Below, one piece after another: positions 34,695 to 44,774 of a stretch of 64,000 nt of DNA. The number at the start of each line of letters is the position of its first letter. Position 1 is the first letter of the stretch. Made by a program: the position numbers and the translations under genes. The stretch comes from Alloscardovia criceti DSM 17774 (GTDB lineage Bacteria > Actinomycetota > Actinomycetes > Actinomycetales > Bifidobacteriaceae): positions 310,001-374,000 of the forward strand of contig NZ_AQXR01000010.1 of assembly GCF_000376885.1 (NCBI RefSeq). Reading direction: 5' to 3'. The notes beneath the pieces were generated by a model that had not been told where the DNA came from, made no database searches, and saw only the letters and a list, made by a program, of their open reading frames with translations.

Positions 34695-36710
34695 CTAGGA
34701 GCGCGATATGCGCACTTCGAATGCGTCAAAGCCTGCAATCGGCTTATCCGTGGTGTTGAGAGCAAAGCGAATTTCAGATCCATCGCGTGCCACGCGTGTG
34801 CGTATTTCGATGCCCTCTGCACTGTCAACACCTTGAATGCCGGCGCTGCTCAATGCGTGAGACAGAACCTCACTCATGCCGGAAGGATCGAGGGCTGTAC
34901 CAATGTAATACGCCTTGCCCGAGCCGAAATCATTCACCGTAACGGCAGGACTGCCCGCATAAAAAACATCTCCGGCGTAGTCTGCAAGAGATTGAGCACC
35001 CTCAAGCTGGAGAATATTGGCAACGATTTCTCCCTGCGATGCCAGATTGCCGTGGAACTGCACAGCAATGCCCGACTGCTCCGCCAAACCATCCATTTCT
35101 TCCGCCCATACGCCGCATAAAGCGCGTAGAGGTCCTGGATATCCTCCCGGGATGACGATGTCGTTTTCGTCGTGAATACCGCTCATATAACCGGTAACGA
35201 ATACGCCGCCACTGCGCACGTAGTCCTCGAGATGTTCAGCTACCCCCGGCTTCATCATAATCAAGGTTGGCGCGATAATTAGCGCATACGACTGCAGTTT
35301 TGAAAGAGGAGCTGTGCTCGGAATCATATCGACATTAATATTGTGCGCATACAGTGCCTGATAAAAACGATGAACTTCCTGCGGATACGAAAATCCGGTC
35401 GTAGGCCCTACACAACCTTCCAAAGACCAGTAGCTTTCCCAATCGAAGATGATGGCCACTTTGCTGTCAACGCGGGAAGAGGTAAAAGTATCTGCATATG
35501 CGGCTAAATGCTCTCCCAGTGCCTGTACTTCTTTAAATGTGCGCGACTGTGTAGAACCATCATGCCCGATGACCGCACCATGGAAACGTTCGCATCCGCC
35601 TAAGGACTGACGCATTTGGAAGAATTGCACAGTATCCGCACCATGAGCGACTGCCTGCCAGCTCAGCATGGCCACCTCGCCCGGGCGTTTGACTTGGCAA
35701 TAAGGGAACCAATTTTGCTGATTTGGCGTCTGCTCCATCAGCATAAACGGCTTGCCACCACCCACCGAACGCATGAGATCATGGCACATTGCGGAGTAAC
35801 TTGCTGGCGTGTCCATGCCCGGATAGTTATCCCAGCTGATGACATCCATCTGCTGTCCCCACTCAAAATAATCCAGGTCCTTGAAGGTTCCCATCAAATT
35901 CGTCGTAATGGGCGTATGCGCATCGTATACACGCACGGCCTCGCGCTCCGCGACGTAGCATTCGAGCTGCATCTGGCTTTGGAAACGACGATAATCCATA
36001 AGCAGACCTGAAATGACAGCTTTGTGTACACTGATACCGTCGCCATATGTCACCGGCGGCACGACATCATCCCAGTCCACGATGGTATGACTCCAGAAGT
36101 TTGCACACCACGCGTGGTTGAGATTTTTGAGATTCTGATATTTCTCACGCAGCCACTGTCTAAAGGCAACGGCGCAATTTTCGCAGTAGCAGTAGCCGCC
36201 GCCACCACCGTATTCATTGCCGATATGCCAGGCTACCAGACCTGGAGTTCCCGTATAACGCTGCGCTATATGCGCCGCAAGTTTTTGCGATAAATTGCGA
36301 AATACTGCGGACGTAGGACAGAAATTATGACGTCCACCAAACACGTGACGCACACCCTGCTCATCGGTGCGTATCACCTCCGGATGCGTGCGTACAAGCC
36401 ATGCCGGTAGAGCCGCTGTAGCCGTAGCAAACACGATATGGAAACCGCGCTGTACACATAAGGCAACGATTTTATCCAGCATCGTGAAATCATAGGTATC
36501 TTCGTTGGGCTGAATGAGGGTCCAGGAAAAGACATTAATCGTCACTTCGTTCATATGCGCCTGACGAAGTTTCGATAAGTCGTCATCCCATTCGCTTTCC
36601 GGCCATTGCTCAGGATTCCAATCGCCTCCAAAGAGGAACGGGATATCTGGAACCGTTGGAGTGCCCGATTGGGCTACATCATTACTGTGTGGGCGAAGTT
36701 GTGGATTCAT
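34695..36710 (-). CDS. GH42 beta-galactosidase family enzyme, intracellular
   Basis: Releases terminal beta-galactose (some bifidobacterial GH42 enzymes take alpha-L-arabinopyranose instead). The 671 residues show the GH42 order: FLFGGDWNPEQWPESEWDDDL, VNVF-type EVTINVFSW, the acid/base Glu in AWHIGNEYGGG, a Cys cluster (GYCYCENC) for structural zinc and the nucleophile Glu in PFMLMEQTPNQQNW. A trimerisation and a C-terminal beta domain follow. It is the last gene of the operon, starting 3 bases after the GH43 stop. There is no signal peptide. Galactose on xyloglucan side chains is one plausible target. Confidence 0.92.
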   Translation of the reverse strand: MNPQLRPHSNDVAQSGTPTVPDIPFLFGGDWNPEQWPESEWDDDLSKLRQAHMNEVTINVFSWTLIQPNEDTYDFTMLDKIVALCVQRGFHIVFATATAALPAWLVRTHPEVIRTDEQGVRHVFGGRHNFCPTSAVFRNLSQKLAAHIAQRYTGTPGLVAWHIGNEYGGGGGYCYCENCAVAFRQWLREKYQNLKNLNHAWCANFWSHTIVDWDDVVPPVTYGDGISVHKAVISGLLMDYRRFQSQMQLECYVAEREAVRVYDAHTPITTNLMGTFKDLDYFEWGQQMDVISWDNYPGMDTPASYSAMCHDLMRSVGGGKPFMLMEQTPNQQNWFPYCQVKRPGEVAMLSWQAVAHGADTVQFFQMRQSLGGCERFHGAVIGHDGSTQSRTFKEVQALGEHLAAYADTFTSSRVDSKVAIIFDWESYWSLEGCVGPTTGFSYPQEVHRFYQALYAHNINVDMIPSTAPLSKLQSYALIIAPTLIMMKPGVAEHLEDYVRSGGVFVTGYMSGIHDENDIVIPGGYPGPLRALCGVWAEEMDGLAEQSGIAVQFHGNLASQGEIVANILQLEGAQSLADYAGDVFYAGSPAVTVNDFGSGKAYYIGTALDPSGMSEVLSHALSSAGIQGVDSAEGIEIRTRVARDGSEIRFALNTTDKPIAGFDAFEVRISRS

Positions 36711-36713
36711 AGG

Positions 36714-38318
36714 TTAATTGCCTTTCTGACAGGAAATATGCGTGAATTGGGCGCTGCCCTCTCCTTGAGCACGTAGCCCTATAACGGTGCCGGTAAATCC
36801 TCCTGCATTGTTAAAACTCAGGAATTTTCCCGGGATACATGGCGCTAAAATGCGTTTATGCGTATGTGTTTCTGAACTGCTCTCACTATCCGCCAACTCC
36901 TGTTCCGCTTCCCACGCTCCGGCAGTGCGCATGTAGAAGCTATACCCCTTATCTGACGCATCTACACCCATGCCCACGACCTCCTCTGCGCAGTCCACCG
37001 GAATGGCTGTGCTGGAAAGTAAGCCTGCATTGTGCACCTCCAGGTAGGCCGTGCCATATGTGATTTTCAATTCGGCATAATGCTGGTCGTTCGCGTACAC
37101 GAGTAACGAGATGCTGTTGGACTGATGAGAGAAAAATTCCGGCGTTAAAGAAAAGCTACGCACATTAAAACGTGTGTCAAAATTACAGCACAGGGAAGGC
37201 TGACGAAGGGCAATAAATTGAGGCCCTTCCGCCATACTCATGCTGTCGGAGATTTTCTGAGCTTCAATAGTCACCGTGTGGCCTTCCTCAGACACGTGGA
37301 AAGCCGAATCGGCCGCATGTTCATGCCCTGGCGTCATCCACGCATGGCGAAGATCGAGGCTGTGAGCATCGCCGATAGACCAGCGCTCATCTGCGAAACT
37401 CTGGAAAGATTGATTGGATAAGTCCGGCCATCCGTCATCACGCCAACCAAACCAGACACCGAAACTTTCACGCCCCAGCCAGCCTTGGGCTGGATAATCA
37501 TCGGTCATTCTCACACCATGAAAGACCATAAAACTACGCTCGGCATCAAAATACGCACAATCGCAATGCCCAATGCCTTGCACGTCCAGATGCGTGGAGC
37601 GGTTTGTTATCAAAGGATTACCCTCGTACAGTTCATACGGGCCTTCGATAGATCGCGAGCGCGCAATATTTTCCATATGCCCCTGCTCAGTGCCCCCTTC
37701 GGCCCACAGGAGGTAGTAATAATCACCGCGCTTGTAGAGATGTGGACCTTCAGGATTCGTGTATCCCGTTCCTGTGCACAAGAGCGTGCGTGGGCTGAGT
37801 AGGCGACCCGTTTGGACGTCTATGCGAGCCGCGTATATGCCCGCTTCTTCCTCGATGCCATTGGACCCGCCACTTTCATTTCCGCAGATATAGACTGTCC
37901 CATCTGTATCAAAGAAGAGACTCGGATCAATGCCTGGCCATTCAGGAATTATCACAGGATCTGACCACGTATGCGCGCCATCTGTGGAGGTGAAAATCAT
38001 ATTACCCACGTTGACATTGGTCACGATGAGATAGTACACACCCTCGTAGTAGCGCAGTGTAGGCGCATAAAATCCGCCGTTATTGGGCATCTGTCCGCTC
38101 GCACCATAGTCGAATTGGCTGGTACGTGTGACGGCATATCCCACTGGCTGCCACCTGTGTCCACTGCCATCCGCATTTAATGCCAAGGGCAGTGCCGGGA
38201 AGTATTCGAAGGAGCTATTGACAAGTAGTAGAGCTCCCTGAGGCGTTTCACAAATGCTTGGGTCTGGGTAGAAGCCGGATAGGAGTCGATGGACTGGTTT
38301 CACATTGCGCAGTGTCAT
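36714..38318 (-). CDS. GH43 beta-xylosidase/alpha-L-arabinofuranosidase, intracellular
   Basis: Five-blade propeller glycosidase of GH43 with a C-terminal beta-sandwich (residues ~345-530, the usual two-domain build of the longer GH43 enzymes, ~534 residues in all). The base Asp lies in SGFYPDPSICE, the pKa-modulating Asp in WPGIDPSLFFD and the acid Glu in YTNPEGPHLYKRGDYYYLLWAEGG. The first of these is the classic GH43 opening. Arabinofuranosidase and xylosidase cannot be told apart by eye. The gene follows GH3 after 12 bases and is followed by GH42 after 3 bases, so it is inside the operon. Confidence 0.9.
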   Translation of the reverse strand: MTLRNVKPVHRLLSGFYPDPSICETPQGALLLVNSSFEYFPALPLALNADGSGHRWQPVGYAVTRTSQFDYGASGQMPNNGGFYAPTLRYYEGVYYLIVTNVNVGNMIFTSTDGAHTWSDPVIIPEWPGIDPSLFFDTDGTVYICGNESGGSNGIEEEAGIYAARIDVQTGRLLSPRTLLCTGTGYTNPEGPHLYKRGDYYYLLWAEGGTEQGHMENIARSRSIEGPYELYEGNPLITNRSTHLDVQGIGHCDCAYFDAERSFMVFHGVRMTDDYPAQGWLGRESFGVWFGWRDDGWPDLSNQSFQSFADERWSIGDAHSLDLRHAWMTPGHEHAADSAFHVSEEGHTVTIEAQKISDSMSMAEGPQFIALRQPSLCCNFDTRFNVRSFSLTPEFFSHQSNSISLLVYANDQHYAELKITYGTAYLEVHNAGLLSSTAIPVDCAEEVVGMGVDASDKGYSFYMRTAGAWEAEQELADSESSSETHTHKRILAPCIPGKFLSFNNAGGFTGTVIGLRAQGEGSAQFTHISCQKGN

Positions 38319-38330
38319 ACAGTCCTCGCT

Positions 38331-40514
38331 TTACTCGTGGTCCAAGCTCACGAATGTGCGGTAGTTGATATCGCGCACAGATTCACCGATATACAGGCGT
38401 ATATCTCCCGCCTGTTTCCAGCCATCGGACCAGTAGACAAAGTCGGATGCGGGCAAACTCATCTCTACATGTGCGCTGTCTCCACTTTCGATAAATACCT
38501 TGTCGAAAGCCTTCAGCTCTTTCACCGGACGCTCATCCCCGGTATTTTCATACCCCACATACAGCTGCGGCACAGCATATCCTGCCCTGTCTCCTGTATT
38601 TTCAATGCTGAACGCCACACGTATGGCCTGCTGCCCTGCTTGAATTTCTCGTTCCACCATGAAATCTTTATACGCAAACGTGGTGTAAGACAATCCATAA
38701 CCAAAACAGAAACGCACAGGGATATTGTGTGTTTCAAAGTAGCGGTATCCGACAAAAATATCCTCATCATAGCGGACGTGGCCTTTAAGCCCAAAGGTGC
38801 CCACTGCGTGCGCCGGGCTATCTTCAAGTTGAACGGGGAAGCTTTCTGGCAAATGACCACTCGGGTTTACGCTACCCAGCAATACATGCGCTAAGGCAGT
38901 ACCACTTTCGCTGCCTGCATACCAGTTCCACACCAGCGTGCTGGCCTTATCAGCCCACGGCATTTCCACCGGTGAGCCACCCACGAGCACTATAACTGCA
39001 TGCGGCTGCACATCGAGGAGCTCAGAGATAAGCTGATCTTGACCATACGGCAGTTTCATATCCGTACGATCAAGTCCTTCTACATCGAAGTCGTGGTTTA
39101 AGCCGCCCACGTAGATGACGGCATCGTAGTGGCCTGACTGTGCAGCCTCCACCGCCTCGCAACGCAAGGCAACATTCTTCTCACTGTCCTGCGAGGAGTG
39201 CGTACGTACACCGTCTTTCAGGCTTTCTTCCTGCCAATTATCGTTCTGATTTTCGGACTTATCCGTTTCATATCCTGGAAGATAGTCAATCTGCGTATTT
39301 CCACCCAAAGCGCTGCTGAGACCTAACAGTGGAGAAATTTCATAGAGGGTTTTAATCTCTGCGCTCCCACCCCCGCTCGAATGGATAAAGTCTGCATTGT
39401 GCCCAATAACGAGCACTTTATGGAGCTCTTGCGCCTGCAAAGGCAGCACGGATGCGTCATTTTTCAGTACGATAATGGATTCTTCCGCTGTTTTTAATGC
39501 CGCCGCACGATGCTCAGCCGTCGCATAGGAACCAGTTTGACGATGGCTGCGATCCGCGCCCAACATATGCAGCTCATTCATCACATGGAGGATATGCTTG
39601 CACTTGGCATCCAGATGTTTCTCGTCCACGTCACCCGCAAGCACTGCCTGCTTAAGGGGCTGAGCAAATTTATAGTCATCGAAATTATCCGTCACACTCA
39701 TTTCGATATCGAGCGAACTTTCCGCACTCTCTTTTGTGCGAAAAACGCCACCCCAGTCGGATACAGCAATGCCCTCAAAGCCCCATTCTCCACGCAAAAT
39801 CTTGCCCAAAAATGTGTGACTTTCACAGCAGCGCTCACCATTGACGAGATTGTACGCACCCATGATGCCCAAAGAATGCGCCTGCTGAATAGACGCTTGG
39901 AAAGCAGGCAAATAAATCTCGCGCAGTGCGCGCTCACTGATGCTTTCATCCACCTGAAGTCGATCCGTTTCCTGGCTATTGGCCACAAAATGCTTGACAC
40001 AGGCCGCCACATCCGATTCTTGAATGCCTTCGATGAATGGCACCGCCTGACGCGCAGTTAACAGCGGGTCCTCGCTCATATATTCAAAATTTCGCCCGCA
40101 CAAAGGACTGCGCTTGATATTCACACTCGGAGCGAGAATCATGTCTTTCCCACGCCCACGGGTTTCCTGCCCCAGCACCTCGCCCATGTCACGTGCACGC
40201 TGTGGATTCCACGTCGAGGCAATGGCACTTCCGCTCGGTAAATACGTGACGAAATCACGCGTATTCCAGATAGCATTCCAGTGTGCATTGTCAAATTCTC
40301 GACGCACACCCATAGGACCGTCGCTCATCACAAAAGCCGGTATGCCCAGTCTTTCCACGCCTTCTGTGCGGAAGAGCCCGGCGCCATGAATCATGGCAAT
40401 TTTGTCATCCAGAGTTAACTGAGATACGAGATTATCAAGCTGTTCATTCGAAAGCTTGTGTGTGTGACTCTTGCCTGCGTTGGTGGGAACTGAATGGTGT
40501 TCTGTCTGTGTCAT
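38331..40514 (-). CDS. GH3 beta-glucosidase/beta-xylosidase, intracellular
   Basis: Retaining GH3 enzyme of ~727 residues with the N-terminal barrel, the alpha/beta sandwich and the C-terminal fibronectin III-like domain. Visible blocks are IPAFVMSDGPMGVRRE, the KHFVANSQETDR substrate loop, the nucleophile Asp in GFEGIAVSDWGGVFRT and the C-terminal PVRFCFGYGLSYTTFAYKD. I chose the ATG at 40514 (MTQTEHH); a TTG at 40535 is possible. No signal peptide. Cleavage of beta-glucosyl backbone units would complete xyloglucan breakdown with GH31; xylosidase activity is an alternative. Confidence 0.9.
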   Translation of the reverse strand: MTQTEHHSVPTNAGKSHTHKLSNEQLDNLVSQLTLDDKIAMIHGAGLFRTEGVERLGIPAFVMSDGPMGVRREFDNAHWNAIWNTRDFVTYLPSGSAIASTWNPQRARDMGEVLGQETRGRGKDMILAPSVNIKRSPLCGRNFEYMSEDPLLTARQAVPFIEGIQESDVAACVKHFVANSQETDRLQVDESISERALREIYLPAFQASIQQAHSLGIMGAYNLVNGERCCESHTFLGKILRGEWGFEGIAVSDWGGVFRTKESAESSLDIEMSVTDNFDDYKFAQPLKQAVLAGDVDEKHLDAKCKHILHVMNELHMLGADRSHRQTGSYATAEHRAAALKTAEESIIVLKNDASVLPLQAQELHKVLVIGHNADFIHSSGGGSAEIKTLYEISPLLGLSSALGGNTQIDYLPGYETDKSENQNDNWQEESLKDGVRTHSSQDSEKNVALRCEAVEAAQSGHYDAVIYVGGLNHDFDVEGLDRTDMKLPYGQDQLISELLDVQPHAVIVLVGGSPVEMPWADKASTLVWNWYAGSESGTALAHVLLGSVNPSGHLPESFPVQLEDSPAHAVGTFGLKGHVRYDEDIFVGYRYFETHNIPVRFCFGYGLSYTTFAYKDFMVEREIQAGQQAIRVAFSIENTGDRAGYAVPQLYVGYENTGDERPVKELKAFDKVFIESGDSAHVEMSLPASDFVYWSDGWKQAGDIRLYIGESVRDINYRTFVSLDHE

Positions 40515-40545
40515 GTTTCTTTTGCTCTTTCTCAACCACGAGTTG

Positions 40546-42003
40546 TTATTTCACTGAAATTTTGTACGCAATGGGCTGGCTCCTGTCGACGCCTATCACG
40601 GGAAGCCTTAATCCCTCATCCCTTCGCTCATACGACACTGAGCCATAGCCCAGGAGTTCGACTTCCGCGATTTCACCGTGAAAGACAGGTTTTATGCCGT
40701 TGTGATAACGGGCAAAGCTGCGGATTAACACGTCCTGCTGGCCTTCGGGATTCATGCAAAAGGCATAAATGAATCCATCACGCGTCGTAAAACGGATATC
40801 CCTGCTCGTCCACTGCGTGCACGACTCGCTAAACATGCCTTGCTGGATATGCGTAGGACCTTCGCCTGCAATCTTCCACGGACGGCTTGCATAAATTCCC
40901 TCGCCGTGTGCGCGCAACCACGTACCGACACGGTGTAAAAGCTCTCGATCATAAGGTGCCAGCGAGCCGTCTGCCCGAGGGCCCACATTGAGCAGCAGAT
41001 TGCCATTTTTACTGACGACGTCCACCAGTGTGGTGATTATTTCTGTGGCGCTTTTATACTCCAAATCCCGTGTATATGACCAGGAATTGCGCGCAATGGA
41101 CGTGTCCATTTGCCATACAAAAGGCTGAGCATTATCAAAGCCACCCCGCTCCACATCGATAATGCTCGAGCCCCATGCCATAGCATCGTCTTTGGAGCAT
41201 ATGCTTGCAGACCGGTGATTTTCGTGAGCACGATTATAGTAAAACGCCGCAAATTTTCGGACATAGGGTTTGAACGCCGTATGCTGGATCCACCAGTCAA
41301 AATACATAATTTCTGGCTGATATTTATCCACAATTTCACAATTACGGAGCAACCAATCCTCAAGAAACTCCTGCGAAGGCTCGGGACGACTATGAATATC
41401 CTGATTATCCGGTTCGACTTGCGCCGGGCCGTAAAAATCCTCATACAATCCACGAGAAATATCGGAGTCAAATTCTCTGCCATGTCCCATAAACCACCAA
41501 TGCTCGGCCCGATGATTCGAAGTGGCAAAATGCAGCCCTTGGTCTTGTGTAGCTTGTTTTAATTCCGCAATAATATCCCGATGTGGCCCCGTTTCCACCG
41601 TATTCCAAGGCGACAAGGCACTGGCATACATCTGATATCCATCGTGGTGCTCACTAACCGGCACGTAGTATTGCGCTCCCGCATCAGCGAAAGCCTCCAA
41701 CCACTGTGATGCATCAAAATTTTCCGCCGTAAATTGCGCGATAAAGTCTTTATATCCAAAATCTTTCTGGGCACCATAGGTGAGTACGTGATGCTGGAAT
41801 TCAGGACTGCCCTCGATGTACATATTGCGCGAGTACCATTCGTTCCCAAATTCTGGCACGGTGTACAGGCCCCAGTGCGTAAAAATCCCGAATTTTGCCT
41901 GTGAAAACCATTCAGGTACGCGGTGACGACTCAAGGATTCCCAGCTTGCCTCATATGGGCCGCGCGCGATAACCTCGTCGATATAATCCACGCTAATTGT
42001 CAT
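40546..42003 (-). CDS. GH29 alpha-L-fucosidase, intracellular
   Basis: Retaining fucosidase. The ~485 residues start with PEWFSQAKFGIFTHWGLYTVPEFGNEWYSRNMY, the family signature. YYVPVSEHHDGYQMYAS follows, then the nucleophile Asp in PEIMYFDWWIQHTAFKPY and the C-terminal region SKNGNLLLNVGPRADGSLAP. I chose the ATG at 42003, which overlaps the upstream SGNH gene by 11 bases; a TTG seven codons earlier exists. No signal peptide. In xyloglucan fucose is alpha-1,2-linked, a linkage more often cut by GH95, so linkage specificity needs testing. Confidence 0.92.
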   Translation of the reverse strand: MTISVDYIDEVIARGPYEASWESLSRHRVPEWFSQAKFGIFTHWGLYTVPEFGNEWYSRNMYIEGSPEFQHHVLTYGAQKDFGYKDFIAQFTAENFDASQWLEAFADAGAQYYVPVSEHHDGYQMYASALSPWNTVETGPHRDIIAELKQATQDQGLHFATSNHRAEHWWFMGHGREFDSDISRGLYEDFYGPAQVEPDNQDIHSRPEPSQEFLEDWLLRNCEIVDKYQPEIMYFDWWIQHTAFKPYVRKFAAFYYNRAHENHRSASICSKDDAMAWGSSIIDVERGGFDNAQPFVWQMDTSIARNSWSYTRDLEYKSATEIITTLVDVVSKNGNLLLNVGPRADGSLAPYDRELLHRVGTWLRAHGEGIYASRPWKIAGEGPTHIQQGMFSESCTQWTSRDIRFTTRDGFIYAFCMNPEGQQDVLIRSFARYHNGIKPVFHGEIAEVELLGYGSVSYERRDEGLRLPVIGVDRSQPIAYKISVK

Positions 42004-42688
42004 AGTCTTCACGCTTCCAATCAAATCCCACGGATGTCAACCACGCATGCGCCAATATCATGGCTCCCCGCTCGTTTGGGTGGACACGATCGGCACTAAA
42101 TAAGCAGGAGTGTTGAGATTCCAAACAACGATTAATTGCGGCTTGCATATCGATAAATACGCAATGCTGACGCTGTGCTACCTGCTGACAGGCCTCTTGA
42201 AAATCCGCTAATAGTGCGCGCATCGGGTCATCAAAACTGCGCTCAAACATGACCGGAGAAAGAACATAAATGCCCTTGAGCTCAGGAAGTTGCTGCCGTG
42301 TTTTTTCGATGAGTGTGTCATAGACCTGGGAAAAGTACGCCACATCATGTGTGGGAGCCTGCCTGAACTCTCCATCAAAATGCCGCCAGACGTCATTGAT
42401 ACCAATCATGATGGATACATAATCCGGCTGGAGCGCAAGGACATCTGTATCCCATCTGTCCGCCATCGCATCTATATCATCACCGCTGAAACCAGAGTTT
42501 ATGGTCATGTATGCATGGTCGGGATACACGGCAGATAAGAGGTTATGAATGTGATTGACATACCCTGTGCCAAAGCCCCAGCCGCCCGGCATTGCGGTAT
42601 AGTCTCGACCGGCATCCGTGACGGAGTCCCCCACAAAAACTATGCGTGAGTGTGGTTCGAGTTGTATGTGTGCTATGGAATGCGCCAT
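41993..42688 (-). CDS. SGNH/GDSL hydrolase, probable oligosaccharide deacetylase
   Basis: A 231-residue single-domain SGNH esterase. Block I RIVFVGDSVTDAGRDY holds the nucleophile Ser, the Gly block is in INSGFSGDDID, block III is MIGINDVWRHF with the Asn, and block V is LFSADRVHPNERG with Asp and His. The protein is cytosolic. It is the first enzyme gene after the transporter genes and overlaps GH29 by 11 bases, so it is probably translated together with it. Removal of O-acetyl groups from galactose residues would clear the way for the fucosidase and galactosidase; that is inference from position. Confidence 0.88.
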   Translation of the reverse strand: MAHSIAHIQLEPHSRIVFVGDSVTDAGRDYTAMPGGWGFGTGYVNHIHNLLSAVYPDHAYMTINSGFSGDDIDAMADRWDTDVLALQPDYVSIMIGINDVWRHFDGEFRQAPTHDVAYFSQVYDTLIEKTRQQLPELKGIYVLSPVMFERSFDDPMRALLADFQEACQQVAQRQHCVFIDMQAAINRCLESQHSCLFSADRVHPNERGAMILAHAWLTSVGFDWKREDYDN

Positions 42689-42761
42689 TGCATAGCCTCG
42701 CTATCTCATGTGACGTGTGTAGTACAGTTTCGGCAATTGTGTGCCGAGGTTTTACAGGAAA

Positions 42762-42821
42762 CGGACGAATTTGCTGAGGTTTGCACAGTAATCTGCGCCA
42801 CCTTCACAGCAAATCCGTCCG
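42762..42821 (-). other. Long imperfect hairpin between solute-binding-protein and SGNH genes
   Basis: CGGACGAATTTGCTG (42762-42776) pairs with CAGCAAATCCGTCCG (42807-42821) with one mismatch across a 30-base loop. There is no T run. It lies between the binding-protein gene and the enzyme part of the operon, where it could protect the upstream mRNA or partly stop transcription. Confidence 0.65.
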
Positions 42822-42912
42822 ATGTTTCAGCTTATCCACTGAAATCTGTGTGGAATTGCTTTATGTGTGTGCAATCCCTGGCTGAGGATGAGTAATCACC
42901 GCTTGCGCGTTC

Positions 42913-44676
42913 TTACTCGGATTTATTGGCGTATTCCTCAGCAATCTTCTTTCGGGCTTCGTCCTGCGCTTTGGCATTCGCCATATCTACTTCGAGCACC
43001 TTATCCATGCCGAGACCATCCGTTGTGCTTTCCATTTCGCGCAGAATCTGGTTGAAGCTGGACTCGTCTTTGGCAAAGACTGCCTGCCACGAGGAGGTCA
43101 CGATCTGCGTCTTAATAGAACCGCGCAAGGTAGAAATTTGCGAATCCTCATCTGGCTCGATAAATGTAGCACCTGGAGCTACGAGTAGCATGTTATTGGC
43201 CTTCAGATAATCCATGGTGGTTTGAGCGCCACCCATATGCTCGGACCAATCCTGAGATAAGGCGTTCTGAGAGTTCTTCTCGATTTCGCTTGGCCACATG
43301 GTTGCGCTGTAGGCATAGCCTGTGTCTGGATCCGTATCGTATGGCAGCACCGTTGGGAAGTTCAATGCGGACACACCTTCTGTGTAGGAACCGCCGCCGT
43401 ACTCGTCCGGCACGTTTGCAGTACCGCCGTTGAGCACGGTTTCGCCAAAGTCTGTTAGCACAGGCTGACCATCTTTAATCTCCCAATTCAAACCCTGAGG
43501 ACCAGCAGAACCACTGGTCTGAGCGCCACCATCGTACACGCCTTCTGGAGAGTACAACCAGTTGATGAACTTCACCAAACGCGACTTATTCTTAGCCTTG
43601 GCACCGATGGCGATCATCGTATTATAACCGTCTGGAGTAGCACCGAAGGAGAAGATCTTCTGATCCTTCAACGGCGCAATCATAAAGCCTTCGCCCGCAT
43701 TCTTATGCTCTGTGGTGTTGTAAGCAGCTTGACCCAACCATGGCCAGAAGGAGAAGAGTACCTTGCCCTCCTTGTACTTGGAATTCATAGTGTCATAGTT
43801 TTGGGTGGTGGACTCGGGATCGACGATGCCTGCCTGGTTTGCGGCGTAGAAGAACTTCAGCACGCGCTCGTAGATACCATCTTTCTGCGTTACGGATTCA
43901 AAATCAGAACCGTCTGCCTTGGCCAGCACAAAGCCCCTCTCATCAAAGCCGTAGTAGCAGGTTGGTTGCTTGGCGTTGTTCATCATGTTGCCATCCCAGT
44001 CCTTAAACAGGGACATGGCATAAATAGAGTTATCGCCGGTCTTTGCACGAGCGGCATCCTGCATGGACTTGAGTACTGGAATTAAATCTTCCAGGGTATT
44101 AATATCTGGATAGCCCACTTCCTTGTAATAATCCCAACGCAGGTATGGGCCGAAGGTTGGCTCCAGGCCTTCTCCCGCTTCAGTCGGGTTTCGCGTGGAT
44201 ACCGATCCCGGAATGCCCCACACGCCGGAGGTTTGTCCGATGACGGAATTGAGATTGTCTGTAGCATCGGAATACTTCTTGATGTAATCCATGCCATCGA
44301 GGTAAGGCGTCATATCTGCAATCAGATTTGACTTAACGAGCTTGGCTCCACGACCAGAGCCGTACCCTGTGATGATAATGTCACCTAAATTGCCAGCCGC
44401 CGAGCGCGTATCGAAGAGTGTGCTACCACCGCCTGCAACGTTTGGAGCGATGATATTGAGTTCGATATTGAACTTATCCTTCACAATCTTCGCAAACCAA
44501 CCCTTTTGGATGCCTTGGTAATTTGCGAGTTCATCGAAAACATCCACGGTCATCAGCTGACCGTCATCGGATGTGTCCACAGCCGTCGAAGAACTATTCG
44601 ATCCGCAGCCGGATAGCGCCATTGCTGTAGTCAGCACTGCAGCCACAGCGGCTATTGCCTTTTTCTTGAGAGACAT
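42913..44676 (-). CDS. Extracellular solute-binding protein of a carbohydrate ABC transporter (LplA/YtcQ-like)
   Basis: Membrane-anchored lipoprotein that captures oligosaccharides. The ~587 residues start MSLKKKAIAAVAAVLTTAMALSGC: a signal peptide with lipobox ALSGC. The large size fits the LplA/YtcQ group of family 1 binding proteins, which often take complex plant oligosaccharides. A conserved stretch is VWGIPGSVSTRNP and the C-terminal EVDMANAKAQDEARKKIAEEYAN. AAGGAG precedes the ATG at 44676; the open frame reaches 45105 but the upstream part lies partly in the permease gene. It follows the two permease genes and precedes the enzyme genes. Confidence 0.92.
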   Translation of the reverse strand: MSLKKKAIAAVAAVLTTAMALSGCGSNSSSTAVDTSDDGQLMTVDVFDELANYQGIQKGWFAKIVKDKFNIELNIIAPNVAGGGSTLFDTRSAAGNLGDIIITGYGSGRGAKLVKSNLIADMTPYLDGMDYIKKYSDATDNLNSVIGQTSGVWGIPGSVSTRNPTEAGEGLEPTFGPYLRWDYYKEVGYPDINTLEDLIPVLKSMQDAARAKTGDNSIYAMSLFKDWDGNMMNNAKQPTCYYGFDERGFVLAKADGSDFESVTQKDGIYERVLKFFYAANQAGIVDPESTTQNYDTMNSKYKEGKVLFSFWPWLGQAAYNTTEHKNAGEGFMIAPLKDQKIFSFGATPDGYNTMIAIGAKAKNKSRLVKFINWLYSPEGVYDGGAQTSGSAGPQGLNWEIKDGQPVLTDFGETVLNGGTANVPDEYGGGSYTEGVSALNFPTVLPYDTDPDTGYAYSATMWPSEIEKNSQNALSQDWSEHMGGAQTTMDYLKANNMLLVAPGATFIEPDEDSQISTLRGSIKTQIVTSSWQAVFAKDESSFNQILREMESTTDGLGMDKVLEVDMANAKAQDEARKKIAEEYANKSE

Positions 44677-44774
44677 TATTTTCTCCTTAATCTTTCTCCA
44701 CACCACTTCACCGTGATGCGTAAATTCGTTTTCCCATTCACTGTTTCTGTGCGAGGTTGAAGCCTCGGAAGGCT

